Positions 25,001-40,000 of a stretch of 64,000 bases of DNA are shown here, piece by piece. Origin of the DNA: Arcuatula senhousia (taxonomy: Eukaryota; Mollusca; Bivalvia; Mytilida; Mytilidae); NCBI GenBank assembly GCA_963971305.1, contig OZ020317.1, forward strand, positions 18,060,001 through 18,124,000, read 5' to 3'. The notes beneath the pieces were generated by a model that was not told where the DNA came from, made no database searches, and saw only the letters and a list, made by a program, of their open reading frames with translations. Numbering within the stretch: position 1 is the first letter of the stretch; each line of letters begins with the position of its first letter. A program made the translations under genes and the position numbers.

Positions 25001-28000
25001 ACAGTTCGGTTGATTTTTTTTGGATTTTTTTTTATCTGTTTCTCCCTGTAATTTTCGTTTACATTTTTGACTTGTATTATCTATGCCTTTACGGACATTT
25101 GGCATTCGAATTGTCTCATTGGTGGTTCTTTGCTTCTTGTATATAGGCTCTATTCCTCACTGCCGAGAGAAAGCTCTTGTCAAATATTGAGCTTTTCAAA
25201 ATATGAACCGATACAATGTTAATTGATTGGGTCAGATACGGAACTTACAAACAAAAGAACGTGCGCATTGACGTCATTGTTGGACACGTGCTTTTGTTTG
25301 TAAGATCAGTGCAGCTGATTTCTTATTAACACTAACGAAATCGAACTCATGACCCCTGTTTGGAACGTAAGCAATTGTCTTTGTTTTTCTGGTATGTTTT
25401 AAAGGAACCGGCTAAGTCGTTTAAAGTTCAAACGATCAGCTCTCACACTTGTTTTAATCTGAAACATACTACAGGTACATTGGAAATTAAATAATTGGAC
25501 TTTTTTAAACGATATTTTGAATGATTTATTTTTATTTCAAATATGAACACAATGACTGTTGTGTAATTTTGTATGCCAAAAAGTTACAGCGCTCACAGGG
25601 ACTTGCTCCCCTCTATCAATATTTTGTTAGAGTCAATGTGCGGTACAAAAAAAAACCGTACCGCACATTGACTCTTAACAAAATATTGATAAAGGGGAGT
25701 AAGTCCCTGTGCAGCGCTTCGAACTTCTATAGGAAAGAGCTGACACGATTAGGATACGATAAGGGATACACAGCTATACGATTGGGATAGACCTTTATTT
25801 GTTCAGTAAAAGGATGGTTGTATACGATAAAGACAACAGCTATATGTTAAGAACAGAGCTATAAATGTCCGATTTAAGGAACAGCTATACGATAGGGGTA
25901 TGAATGTCAATGAAGCGTGAAGCTAAACGATCAAGACATGTACAGCTATACATGTACGATAAAGGGTGGAGCTATAAGATAAAATGAACAGCTATACGAT
26001 CAAGGTAAAGCTATGAGGCTTGCTTAGGGTATATTGGGATATGGGATATTCACACATTTTTTTCATGGGATAAGGGATATTTGAGGCAAAACTTACTGGG
26101 ATATGGGATATTTTAGTCCATTTAATTTAAAGGGATATGGGATACTAGAAAAACACTTTTTGGGATATGGGATATTTGATGAAAAATTTACGGGGATATG
26201 GGATATTGGTACTCCCCCTAAACAAGCCCCAGCTATGCATGTATGAGAAAGAGTACAGCTTTACCTTAAATAGACCAACTATTCGATAAAAGGTAAAGAT
26301 AAATATGTGCAATAAACGGTACAGCCATATTAATAATTATTCGACAATAATAGAGACACATGTACCATAAAAGATATAGGTGAGGAAAATCTATACATGC
26401 ACAATAAAGGGTGGATAAAATAAAATAAAGGGTGGAGATATACTATGGAAAGAACAGCTATGCGATCGATGTAAAGATAAAGGGTACAGCTATATCATAA
26501 AGAGGAGAGCTATTCGATAAAGGTAGAGAAAACATGTACTATGAAAGCTAGATAAGGTAAAGCTATACATGTACAAGCACGATAAAAGGTAAAGCTATAC
26601 GATGAAAGAACAGGTGAACGATATAGGTAAAGCTATTACATGTTCGCAAATGGGTACGGTTATATCATTTAGAGACCAGCTACTCGATAAAGGTAAAGCT
26701 ATTACCTGTATGTTCGACAAAAGGTAACAGCTTAGCCACAAAGAGACCAGCTAACCGATCATGGTAAAGATAAAATGAAAAGCTAAACGATCAAGGGAAA
26801 GCTATACACGTGTGACAAAAAGTACAGCTTTACCAAAAAATGGACCAGCTATTCGATATAGCCTTTTTTATAGGTAAAGATATAAATGTGCGATAAACGG
26901 TACAGCTATACCAATAATTATTCGGCAAGGGTAAAAACATACATGCACTATAACAAGGAGGTCTAACCGTTTATCGAGAAATATGGTCCGTTAAAAGGTG
27001 TTTCATGGTTTTTGTGGTCCGTTAAAGTCGCCGTGACAGTCTGTTAAGTAGTTTTATGAAGAAGAAAAAGTATTTATTTTTACGAAATTAACTCTGAGGC
27101 TAAAATATAGTAAATAGGTGTGGTCTGTTCACTGATACCTACCGTTATCTGAAGGAATGGCACAGGCTGAGACGGTGTGCTCGGTTCACTGATACCTACC
27201 GTTATCTGAAGGAATAACCACATGCTGAGACGGTGTGCTCGGTTCACTGATACCTACCGTTATCTGAAGGCATGGCCACATGCTGAGACGGTGTGCTCGG
27301 TTCACTGATACCTACCGTTATCTGAAGGAATAGTCAAAGGCTGAGACGGTGTGCTCGGTTCACTGATACCTACCGTTATCTGAAGGAATAGCCACAGGCT
27401 GAGACGGTGTGCTCGGTTCACTGATACCTACCGTTATCTGAAGGAATAGCCACAGGCTGAGACGGTGTGCTCGGTTCACAGATACCTACCGTTATCTGAA
27501 GGAATAGCCACAGGCTGAGACGGTGTGCTCGGTTCACTGATACCCACCGTTATCTGAAGGAATAGCCACAGGCTGAGACGGTGTGCTCGGTTCACAGATA
27601 CCTACCGTTATCTGAAGGAATAGCCACAGGCTGAGACGGTGTGCTCGGTTCACTGATACCTACCGTTATCTGAAGGAATGGCACAGGCTGAGACGGTGTG
27701 CTCGGTTCACTGATACCTACCGTTATCTGAAGGAATAACCACATGCTGAGACGGTGTGCTCGGTTCACTGATACCTACCGTTATCTGAAGGAATAACCAC
27801 ATGCTGAGACGGTGTGCTCGGTTCACTGATACCTACCGTTATCTGAAGGAATAGCCACAGGCTGAGACGGTGTGCTCGGTTCACAGATACCTACTGTTAT
27901 CTGAAGGAATAGCCACTGGCTGAGACGGTGTGGTCTGTTCACTGATACCTACCGTTATCTGAAGGAATGGCACAGGCTGAGACGGTGTGCTCGGTTCACT

Positions 28001-31000
28001 GATACCTACCGTTATCTGAAGGCATGGCCACATGCTGAGACGGTGTGCTCGGTTCACTGATACCTACCGTTATCTGAAGGAATAGTCAAAGGCTGAGACG
28101 GTGTGCTCGGTTCACTGATACCTACCGTTATCTGAAGGAATAGCCACAGGCTGAGACGGTGTGCTCGGTTCACTGATACCTACCGTTATCTGAAGGAATA
28201 GCCACAGGCTGAGACGGTGTGCTCGGTTCACTGATACCTACCGTTATCTGAAGGAATGGCACAGGCTGAGACGGTGTGCTCGGTTCACTGATACCTACCG
28301 TTATCTGAAGGAATAACCACATGCTGAGACGGTGTGCTCGGTTCACTGATACCTACCGTTATCTGAAGGAATAACCACATGCTGAGACGGTGTGCTCGGT
28401 TCACTGATACCTACCGTTATCTGAAGGAATAGTCAAAGGCTGAGACGGTGTGCTCGGTTCACTGATACCTACCGTTATCGGAAGGAATAGCCACATGCTG
28501 AGACGGTGTGCTCGGTTCACTGATACCTACCGTTATCTGAAGGCATGGCCACATGCTGAGACGGTGTGCTCGGTTCACTGATACCTACCGTTATCTGAAG
28601 GCATGGCCACATGCTGAGACGGTGTGCTCGGTTCACTTATACCTACCGTTATCTGAAGGAATAGCCATAGGCTGAGACGGTGTGCTCGGTTCACTGATAC
28701 CTACCGTTATCTGAAGGAATAACCACATGCTGAGACGATGTGCTCGGTTCACTGATACCTACCGTTATCTGAAGGAATAGCCACAGGCTGAGACGGTGTG
28801 CTCGGTTCACTGATACCTACCGTTATCTGAAGGAATAGCCACAGGCTGAGACGGTGTGCTCGGTTCACAGATACCTACCGTTATCTGAAGGAATAGCCAC
28901 AGGCTGAGACGGTGTGCTCGGTTCACTGATACCTACCGTTATCTGAAGGAATAGCCACTGGCTGAGACGGTGTGGTCTGTTCACTGATACTTACCGTTAT
29001 CTGAAGGAATGGCACAGGCTGAGACGGTGTGCTCGGTTCACTGATACCTACCGTTATCTGAAGGAATAACCACATGCTGAGACGGTGTGCTCGGTTCACT
29101 GATACCTACCGTTATCTGAAGGAATAACCACATGATGAGACGGTGTGCTCGGTTCACTGATACCTACCGTTATCTGAAGGAATAGTCAAAGGCTGAGACG
29201 GTGTGCTCGGTTCACTGATACCTACCGTTATCGGAAGGAATAGCCACATGCTGAGACGGTGTGCTCGGTTCACTTATACCTACCGTTATCTGAAGGAATA
29301 GCCATAGGCTGAGACGGTGTGCTCGGTTCACTGATACCTACCGTTATCTGAAGGAATAACCACATGCTGAGACGGTGTGCTCGGTTCACTGATACCTACC
29401 GTTATCGGAAGGAATAGCCACAGGCTGAGACGGTGTGCTCGGTTCACTGATACTAATGCTATTATTTGAACAGACTCGAAACTGGTATGTAGTTCCTGGT
29501 TTCAAATCTCCAATGAACTGTGACGTGTTTGGAACATATGGAATAGCAGTCTGCCACGCTTCACTACCTGTGAATTAAAGAGTGACGAAAATGCAATTAT
29601 TAAGCTTTTACTACATGAGCAAAACGAGAAATAAACTTAAATTTGAATTTTTACTTCGAAAAAAAATTGTGTTTAAAAGACTTTACACCTCACTTGCTTC
29701 CGTTTTTTTTTTTTAGGTATTTCGCTTTGAGATACATCGATCTTGGTTTATAAGATAGTGATTAGCATTGCTATTATGAAAAAAAATTCTATTCGCTTAA
29801 AAATGCACTCGAGTTTATGAGAGAAATGTTGGAAGCACAAAATTTGTTAATATAAAAAAAACAGTTGGATATTCAAGTAGAATGAGTATGTACATGACAC
29901 AATATCGCAGCAATTTAAAAATCCGGAAAATAAAGTCTTCATTGTTAAATAACATTTGAAGAATAGTATATATAATATTTTACCATTTTCTCTATACTCT
30001 ATAGTAAAGCCCTGTATCTGAACATTTCCAGGCGGCGGTGCCCATTCTAGGTGAACCGAAGTCCCCACGTGACTACGTATAACTGGTCGAGACGGTGGCA
30101 GAGGGCGATCTACAAAAAAAGTTTGATTCAGTGTGATACGCAATGACAGATTTAAGGGGCGGGTAGCCCGGGATCCACCTTATGAAACGACTTTCATTTA
30201 CTTTAAAATACTTAATTAAGATTAAAAAATTATTCGGATTGTGAATGTGCAATTGAGTATCGTCACTTACCAATAACGTTTAGAGTAGCTTTGGTAACGG
30301 TTGACCCGATTTCACTTGTTGCGATGCAGGAGTATTCTCCACTGTCAGCTGGGGTAGCATTGTGTATCTGAAATGAACATAAAAATGATGGGACTACATA
30401 AAATTTCTGATCTGATTCACAGGCACTTGTTTCGAGAAAAAATAACTTATATACTAACCATACCATGGTTAGTATGTAATAGACGATAAAGAGATGTGGA
30501 TTAAGTGTACGCGACACGACCAACATTAAAGAAACGGCAATTTAAAAAGTCACAATGGAAATCAGCCAGCAGTCTTCAACATGACCAAAGGTCACTGCTC
30601 GCCGTCTTGCATTGGCCCAAGACTAAAAATACAATACATAAGATTCAAACAAATCCCTAGAATATCAAAGAAAGACCCATTTCTGGACATAAAACAAAAA
30701 ACAGATAGTAGACAAGGACAAACAAAAGCTTTGACAAGGATTCCTGGCTAAGGACAGGCACATATAAAATGTGGCGGGGTTAAAACTAGTTTTTTGGGCC
30801 CAACCTATTGTTTATCTTGTATAAAGCACAAAAAATAACACACTTTAAAAATCAAATCGAAAAAAGTTAAATTCACCAAGAGAGAACCTGAGACAACAGT
30901 ACTTTACGAGAACAACGAAACGTAAAGGAACTCCCTTGAGAACACTCGCAGTTATTGACAGCTAGCTAAGAAGCATTTATCGACTGGTGTAAAAAAATCA

Positions 31001-34000
31001 AACATATCGATTCTACATCCAACATAACACTTCAAACAACTAATTATTTAGTATCATATCATCATACAAAACCGACATATTTGATCGCTGTAATGCTTCG
31101 AAATAATACAATAGTCAAAAAGTAAAAGATTAATGTTTTAGAGTAACTATCAAATTACCAATATTTCTACCAAAAAACACAAAATTTAAAGATTTTACCA
31201 TAACTTTCAACTTGTATCCTTTCTTTAATATTTTTTTAAGCCAAATTACCATGTCAAGAGGATTGTTTTTGAATTTACGTGCCTTATAAACTACATTTCC
31301 ATAGAATTCGGGATGTGATATTCCTTTTACAATCAAAAAACGACGTGTACAGTTAAATTTTTCAATAAGATACCCATATTTATGAACGAATTTAGTAAAA
31401 GATTTGACTAATTTGTGGTATCGATAACCTTGTTTTAGCAATTTTTCTGTAATGAAACGGTTTTTGTCATTAAAATCAGAAACACCACTGCAAATTCGAG
31501 CATATCTGACTAACTGTGAAATGTACACTCCGTAAGATGGAGCTAGCGGTACATCACCTTCAAGAAAAGGAAAGTTTACAATTGGGAAAGAAAAGTCATC
31601 ACGTTTATCATAGACTTTAGTGTGCAATTTTCCATTGAAAATGCTTAAATCTAAATCCAGTTTATTTTTTACTAGAAACAAGTGCCTGTGATCTGATTGC
31701 AAACTTCTGGGATGGCAAGTTGCAAGTAGGTTGGCAGGAAAATATGTTCGTAACAGTTTTAAAGCAACTACTTATTAAAACCCATTGGTATTTGGTATGC
31801 ATCATCAGCAGAGGTCCCATAGAGTGGCTCTGTCACACACCTTCATCCTGTTTAATGAAATTGGGCCAATTTGTCTATGGTCCATCTTTACTTATATAAT
31901 CATTTCAATTCCATTTCCATTTCATGAAATCACAAATCTCGGACACTTTACCGACAAACCAAAATACATACTAGTGGGAATTTTAGGTGTCGCTGGACTT
32001 CGTTTGTCTAACACCGAGCGCAAAAAAAAAATCCAAGTCTCCTCATAAACAGAAAGTAGATAAGCAACAGACTTGGCGAAAAATGCACCATACTTCATGA
32101 GACTACTTCGTAAAGCTGCATATCAAATATCGAAAGCCTTCTAATAATATATATCTTCTTTATTTGCAAAATACACCCATATGGGTCAAAGCAAAAAAAA
32201 CAAAAACAAGTAAAATACAAAACATATACAGAAGACAACAGAGTATACAGTACATTAACATATGGAGTTTATAGTTTTAAGAAAATTTTTTACCCATGTG
32301 GACCCTATTTTCGTAGTACCAATGACTGCTTTATAAAGTCGCATACAATTGGAATCAGTTCTATATCGGGATTCAAAATTCGTTGCATATGTATAATTTT
32401 ATTATTTAAGTCGATGTTTTGATTTAGATTTAATTTATCAAACATAATTTGTCGTAATTGTTTGTTAATAATATAAGCTGGAAATAAAATCTTTGTCGGA
32501 TCATGAAAGAGGAAGTACTATAAAAAGCAACAGACCTGCACTCATCCCACCACATGAAACCGGCCCCCTTTATTTGCACGCCAAATATTAAAAGCCTGTG
32601 AGTAGTAGTAGCTGAGACATCTGTTACATGTATGAAAATGTTTTCCAATTTTCGACTCTAAAAAAGTTCTTAGTCGCTAGGTTCGTTATACAGAGAGTAG
32701 ACTTCTACATAAGCAACGGACATGAAAATGCATCCCACAATATGAGACACATACCTGAAGATGCATACCAAATATGAAAAACATACGAGTAATAGAGAGT
32801 AGGTAAGAAATCTGTTACGCACATAAACGCACATACACACACGAACAGATGCCGGTCTCTGCGTTTCGGCGGATTACAAAAGGAACCATTGAATTGTCCA
32901 TGAACACAATATTTCTACGAAATGAATCATAAGAAAGATTTGGGTATAAATCCTTTGTATGTTCATGATTAATGAAATTTGACAATAGATTTTTGCATTT
33001 ATGAATTTATTTTTCAACTTTCTGTTGTCATTTATATCAGAATTAAACAATTGATAAAAAGCTTACCTTCAGAGTGGCGAAACCACCCTCGTCGTACATA
33101 ATGTTGATACGATGATTAGTCGCTAGGTTTATGCTGTCATTAAGCCTCCAGGTAATATTGGGCCTAGGTCGCCCGCAGATTCTACACGTTAGGACGGCGG
33201 TGTCGGAAGCATTGACTACCGCGCTAGTCAGCGGCTGATGAATCGATGGAGACATCTCATACTGAAGATCATGATGCGAGATCTGAAATAAAAGATCATT
33301 CATGCATAACATTGTTAACATGAATTTCGGTTGTTTTAAAAGCTGCAGGTAAAACAAGCAAATTAAAACAAAAATAAACATTAATGACAAAAAACAGAAC
33401 TGGCCAAAAACCAAAGGTTCTCTTCTGCTTTTCTTACATAAACTGTTAACACAGAGACATGTCTCGCCTGTCGCAACTGGACACAGTATAAAATGAAGTA
33501 AAAATCCTCCTTAAACTTATCTTAACTGATGCTTAAGCAGCTGCATACCAAATATAAATGGTGAATAAAGAACACTCATGCCATAAGTAAAAAGTTAATA
33601 AGTGTAAAATCTCAAAGTCAGTAGACCGTACCCACAGGAGCATACAGATATAACACTTTTGAAATTGATCTGTACTGATGCTAATGCATGTACATACCCA
33701 ATATCAATGATGCACCATAACTGCTTCATGTTAAACAGACGTAAGACAAAAGGTTAACCTCGGCCAAATCAGTGTAAACTTTCAAAGTCAGTAGACCGTG
33801 ACTGCAGGAGCATACAGATAAAACACTTTTGAAATTGATCTGTACTGGTGCTAATGCAAGTGCATACCAAATATATGATGTACCATAATTGCTTCATGTT
33901 AAACAGACGTAAGAAAAAAGGTTAACCTCGGCAAAATCAGTGTAAAATTTCAAAGTCATTAGACCGTGACTGCAGGAGCATACAGATGAAATGCTTTTGA

Positions 34001-37000
34001 AATTGATCTGTACTAATGCTAATTCAAGTGCATACCCAATATCAATGGTGAACCATAACTGCTTCATGTTAAACAGACGTAAGAAAAAAGGTTAACCTCG
34101 GCCAAATCAGTGTAAAATTTCAAAGTCATTAGACCGTGACTGCAGGAGCATACAGGTAGAATCCTTTTAAAACTGATTTGTACTGATGCTGATGCAACTG
34201 CATACCAAACATAACTAGTTCACACAAAACAGACTTAGACAAAAACTTTAACCAATTGTGGACGCCGCCACCGCCGTCGGAATCACCACACCTAAGTCTC
34301 GCCTTTTGCGACATTCGTCGCAGGCGAGACAAAAAATGGTGGTCATAGTTCTATTGATTAAACCTGAGAAAATGAAAACACGGAGAAACTCTTTAGTTTA
34401 ATTTTCTCAGATTAAACCCTAAATGCTTGTCTCCTCGCGCGAGTTTTAACGAGACGCCTTCAACTGGATGGAACAGACATCATCATGTTAAGTCCTAGTA
34501 CTAACTTTATACTTAATTTGTGAATTGACTATAGGTTTGTTTTAGGCACTGGATAGAGTTACCTGGAAAAGTAACAATAAGAAAAAAATTATTGTTACCT
34601 GACACCGGAAGGACGGACTAACGGAAAACCGTGTAACGGACGCGGACCTGTTTTAAGTAACAATAAGTATTTTTTCTTATTGTTACCTGGCGTTATTGTT
34701 ACCTGATTATGTGAATTTGAATATTCTTGCATTTCAGAAATTATTAACAATATGTACATTTCTTTATATATTATGCTTTTGTAATTGAAAACTTGAAATG
34801 ATCAATTATTTATTTTAACTATAAAATCACCGGTGACTTGAACTGTGGCCATGAAAATTCATATAATGAAACACCGCCTTTTCTTTAATATCGCCCAGGT
34901 CATTTGGTCTGTTTTTATACTCTTACGAGTCTGAATTTCTTCAGGAACTCGTAAAGAACAAGAAGATGAAAGAGGCAAGGTCATTTAACCTCACTTTCAG
35001 ATCTCTTTGTCAACAACTCGTCGTTTTGCAGACGGATTCCTTCAATATATCCTCCAGAACTAGAGATTAAAGAAACCACAGATTCCACTTGCTTTAGATC
35101 ATTCTTGGATCTACATCTCAAATTTGACCCGGGTGGTCATCTCAGTACAAAAATTTAAATAAAAAGAACGAGCGGTAACAATAAGAAAATTTCTTATTGT
35201 TACTTTAATAAAAACAGGTCCGCATCCGTGGACCGGTTAATATTTTACTTTGACTTCCGGCGACAGGTAACAATAATTTTTTTCTTATTGTTACTTTTCC
35301 AGGTAAATCCAGGTAATCGTAGCCACTTTGTTTGTTTTATCATTATTTGGTAGGTTAATTGGCGATCCTTGATAAAATTGTCCAGTTGTTATCAAAATAC
35401 AATGTAGTATTTTTACGTTCTGGTCCTGAACTTCCTTTGATACTGTAAAGATCAGGGTCAAAGTAAAAAAAAATATCATTAATATTATTAACTCATTTCA
35501 TGCTTCAATGTGTTTTCAATCTTTATTTCTGAACAGAATGAAATTTCGAGTCTTAAAACCATTTAAAATTGTTCTCTGAAGGAAGCAAAGAGGCACCAAT
35601 GGATTCGAGTGTCAAAAGTCCGAAAGGACAACGAGATTAAAATTTTTATATATACATTAATAATAAAATAAAATCTTGGACCCAAACGACTGTGGAGAAA
35701 ACCTGTAAACACGAACAAGGAAACACAAAACACAAAAGTCAAGACAAAAATCTTCAATTTGCGCCATTACAGATAATGGGACAACTTTGCTGCTCCATCA
35801 ACAATATTATTACAGATAGAGTTCTTCTCTCACGATTTCATCTTTTTTCTGTATGCATAAATGCTCCATAGTGAACATGATTTCTACATTAAGACACAAC
35901 AGTTGAAATGTTTTAGTAGAATATAGAAATCATTTTTTTTTATGAAAATTAGTAATTTGATCGGAAATAAGACAAATATGCAGTGTGTTTTTGAAAGACT
36001 TAACAAAACATAAATTTTTATTAGCTTATAACAAAAAAATAATAAACGTGATATATACAAGTAATAAACAACAAAAGAAAATATCTCCGTTTACCTTTCT
36101 AGGGATTTTCTCGGATCCTTCTCTGATTGGCAGAGGTAGGGTTTTACTACGACGATCAAGACTATAGAACATCACATCTGAAGCTCTCCTCTCCTGACCA
36201 GGCCGAAGCCCTTGCATCCGCATTTTGAACAACTGCCATGAACTTTTCCTTGATAGAAAAAGGTATAAGGCAAAATAAGTCCAGCACAAAGATACTTACA
36301 TAGTATAATTTGATTCACAACGCTGAATGACTATGGGTAATAATTCATTGTACAAAGACACCCCTCAGTACATTTTTCATGGTTTTCTTTTTGTGTGTTT
36401 ATATTATTTGATTTTTTTGTGATGTTCTTTTTTGTGTTTACTTGTTTTGTCTTTGCTCTTCCAAAGTTGATTATCGAATGCCTCATAGGTTCAACTATGT
36501 AGGAATTTGCTTCTTTCTTATTACATTATCATGTGTTTTAGTGTTGAAATAGGAATTTTGCTTGAAAGTTTTTGGTTACTTCTCAGACAAAGATTATATT
36601 GACATATTTAAAATAAGGTGTTTTATTCTCTGAGGCCAAGATTTTCAGAGGACATGAAATTGGAGATTGTTCTAACTCCCAATTCTGAACCTCGAAAAGT
36701 TACCTCAAACTACCGTCTCCGTCTCGTGGTCCAATTATACATCCGGGAATCAGTCCTTCTGCAGCCGGTGATGTAGCATTGGCGGGTCTATGGACTAGGA
36801 ACATGTTGTGTTGGTTAGTGGAGAGAATTTGTATAACTTCACCCTTCGTCACAGATATTTCGTCCTCTTTAAAAGCCGTATAATCACAAACAACTGTCCC
36901 GACATGGATCGCTCCGTCGTGCAACTGAATAGGGAAAAATATGCACAGGTAAGTTGATATTCATAAGTCACCCGAGTATTTCTGTTAAAACTAGTTTGCT

Positions 37001-40000
37001 CTTTTTTCTGTTTGGGGTTAAGATTAAATACAAAATGTACCCATACAATGCAAACAGCTGACTAGAAATTTGACCAGATCATATTTATTTATTTGGGTAG
37101 AATATAGTGACATAAAAGACGAAAGTTGTCTATATTTCCTTTTCTACTTTTATGTGAGCAGTTTCATAAAATTCCTTGAGGTGTTTCAGCATAAAATTTA
37201 GATCGTGTGGCCTATAACATATCACAATACTGCTAGACCTGTGACATTACAACATATCATCTAAAAATATTGCGTGTTCTCCCTATCCAATAAACTTTAG
37301 ATAAGCGCGCGTAAGTAGTAAATTTCAAGAAGACGACACACATGTAACAAGTTATGTTATAGAAACCAACTTCCAGGCCAAAATTTCTAATAACCTTTGA
37401 ATATGTGACTTGCATGTATACCATAATACCTATAAGCTGTAAATCAAAGAATGTTTCCTAAAAACATAATCTTTATTATGTGTAAGTATGGAGGCATCCA
37501 AATGTAATGCCCCGGTAACCAATTTTCAGCTTCGTTCAATATATGTTCGTGTTACCCATATTGACATCAAAGTCATAAAGTGTATTGCCTACCTGACAAA
37601 ATCCTATTCAAGTTTCATGAAATCTCAACCAATCAAAACTTCCTAAAGTTACGCCCTGTGAAAACCAGTTTATGATGGGTGGAGAAACAAAATTCGGGAT
37701 CCCCTTCAAAGCTTTCGCACCCTTACGCAGCTGCAATTGAACAACATCCAGCCCCTACAACGTTACCGCCATAGAACAACAGCAGTTTGACAACATCCTA
37801 ACACCTTCGTCGTTGCGGCACCATAACACAACTGCAAATGGACAACATCCTAACACCTTCGTCGTTGCGGCACCATAACACGACTGAAAATGGACAACAT
37901 CCTAACACCTTCGTCGTTGCGGCACCATAACACAACTGCCAATGGACAACATCCTAACACCTTCGTCGTTGCGGCACCATAACACGACTGCAAATGGACA
38001 ACATCCTAACATCTTCATCGTTGCGGCGCCATAACACAACTGCAAATGGACAACATCCAAACCCCTTCATTGTTGCGGCTTCATAACACAACTGCAAGTG
38101 GACAACATCCTAACACCTTCATCGTTGCGGCGCCATAACACAACTGCAAATGGACAACATCCAAACCCCTTCATTGTTGCGGCACCATAACACAACTGCA
38201 AATGGACAACATCCAAACCCCTTCAACGTTGCCAGGCCATAACATTACTGTAAATGGACAACATCCCAACACCTTCGTCGTTGTGGCACCATAACACAAC
38301 TGCCAATGGACAACATCCTTACACCTTCGTCGTTGCGGCACCATGACACAACTGCAAATGGACAACATCCTAACACCTTCATCGTTGCGGCACCATAACA
38401 CAACTGCAAATTGACAACATCCAATCCCCTTCAACGTTGCCAGGCCATAACATTACTGCATTGTAATTGAACAACATCCAGTCCCCTTCAATTTTTCCGC
38501 CACAAAACAACTAATATTGGACAACAAATTATTTAAGTGGTCATCCATGCATAATATATAGGCCACATCAAGCATCCAAAGTATGCATTGTGCTTAGCAT
38601 CACTAGGTGCACCTACCTACCTGACCAAGATGGTTGATGTGGCACTTGTTCGTCAGCGGGAATAGATTTTAACCATTCTTCTGTAAGAGGCAACTCATGC
38701 GAAAAATGTAGGTCATAGCCAGCGCTGTGCTTAGCACCACTAGGTGCATCTACCATACCAATATGGTTGATGTGGCACTTGTATGTGAGCGGAAATGGAC
38801 TTAAACTGGCCACTCATGCAGAAAATGTAGGTCACGGCATGTGTTGTGCTTAGAATACCATACCAATATGGTTGGTGTGGCACTTGTCTTTAAGCGGGAA
38901 TGGACTTTAACCACCTTAGTAAGTGGTCATCCATGCGGAAAATAAAGGTAACAAAAAGCATCCTTAGCGTTGATTGAGCTTAGAATTACTTGTACTTGTC
39001 TGTAAACGGGTATAGACCTTAACCACTCTCCTGTAAGTGGATGCGGACGCTGACGCCGATTCTCGGGACATCACATAAGTCCCGTCACTTTCATGAGGTA
39101 ATCTAAAACTGTTATTGGACAACATTAAGTGGCCTATAGTACCACCATCTTAAACTTCTGCAATTAGGAATCACTAGGTAGTTTTAAACGCTGCCACCTT
39201 TAAACAACTGCAACTTAGAGAACAGTGGTCCTTAACACTGCCACATTAAAACTATAACTAGACAACATCAAGTGGCCTTCATCACTGCCCCATTAAAAAC
39301 TATAATTGGAGAGCATTTAGTAGCAAATTAACAGACATACAGTTGTCTTCGATACTTTCACCTTCAAACATCTAAAATAAGACAGCAAACAGTCATTTTA
39401 ATCACTGCCACCATAAACCAAATTTGATTGAAAACATTAAGTGGCCTTCAACATTGCCACCATGAGATAACTGCAATTGAGACAGCATTCATCGTTGCTG
39501 CACATAACATAAATGCAAATAGACAATGACATCCAGTAGTCTTCAAGACTGTCACTATAAAACAATAGCAATATTTACATCCAGTAGTATTCAACGTCGT
39601 CGCAATAAAAATCGTAGCTGAACTAAAAACGCCGTCACCGTAAAACAATTAAACTGGACAACATACAGCCTCCTAAAATGTTGCCACCATAAAACTGCCA
39701 TTGAACGTGCGGTCACCTTCAAATGCAACCATAAAACAACATTAGACGACTGTCGTCTTAAAATTACTGTAACTGAACAACATCCACTGGCCTACAACAC
39801 CGCCATCTTATCTCAAAACCAACTGCAATTGAACAACATTCAGTGGTCTTCTATATTGCCACCATAAAACAACTGCAATGGAACAACATTCAGTGGTCTT
39901 CTATATTGCCACCATAAAACAACTGCAATGGAACAACATTCAGTGGTCTTCTATATTGCCACCATAAAACAACTGCAATGGAACAACTTCAGTGGTCTTC

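Larger units (their letters stand above)
21937..27117. other. Left part of intron 17: repeats only
   Basis: Contains 'GGCGGCCATTTTGAA...GTTGCGGACACG' family sequence at 22540-22870, SINE-like units (23168-23430, 24934-25150), fold-back elements (23700-24907, 25584-25715) and minisatellite-like DNA (25785-26960). No exon found. Confidence 0.5.

Noticed and set aside
27118..29399. CRISPR-like array
   Set aside because: Units are contiguous 57-58 bp copies without unique spacers, in a eukaryotic intron; the unit comes from the adjacent exon end.
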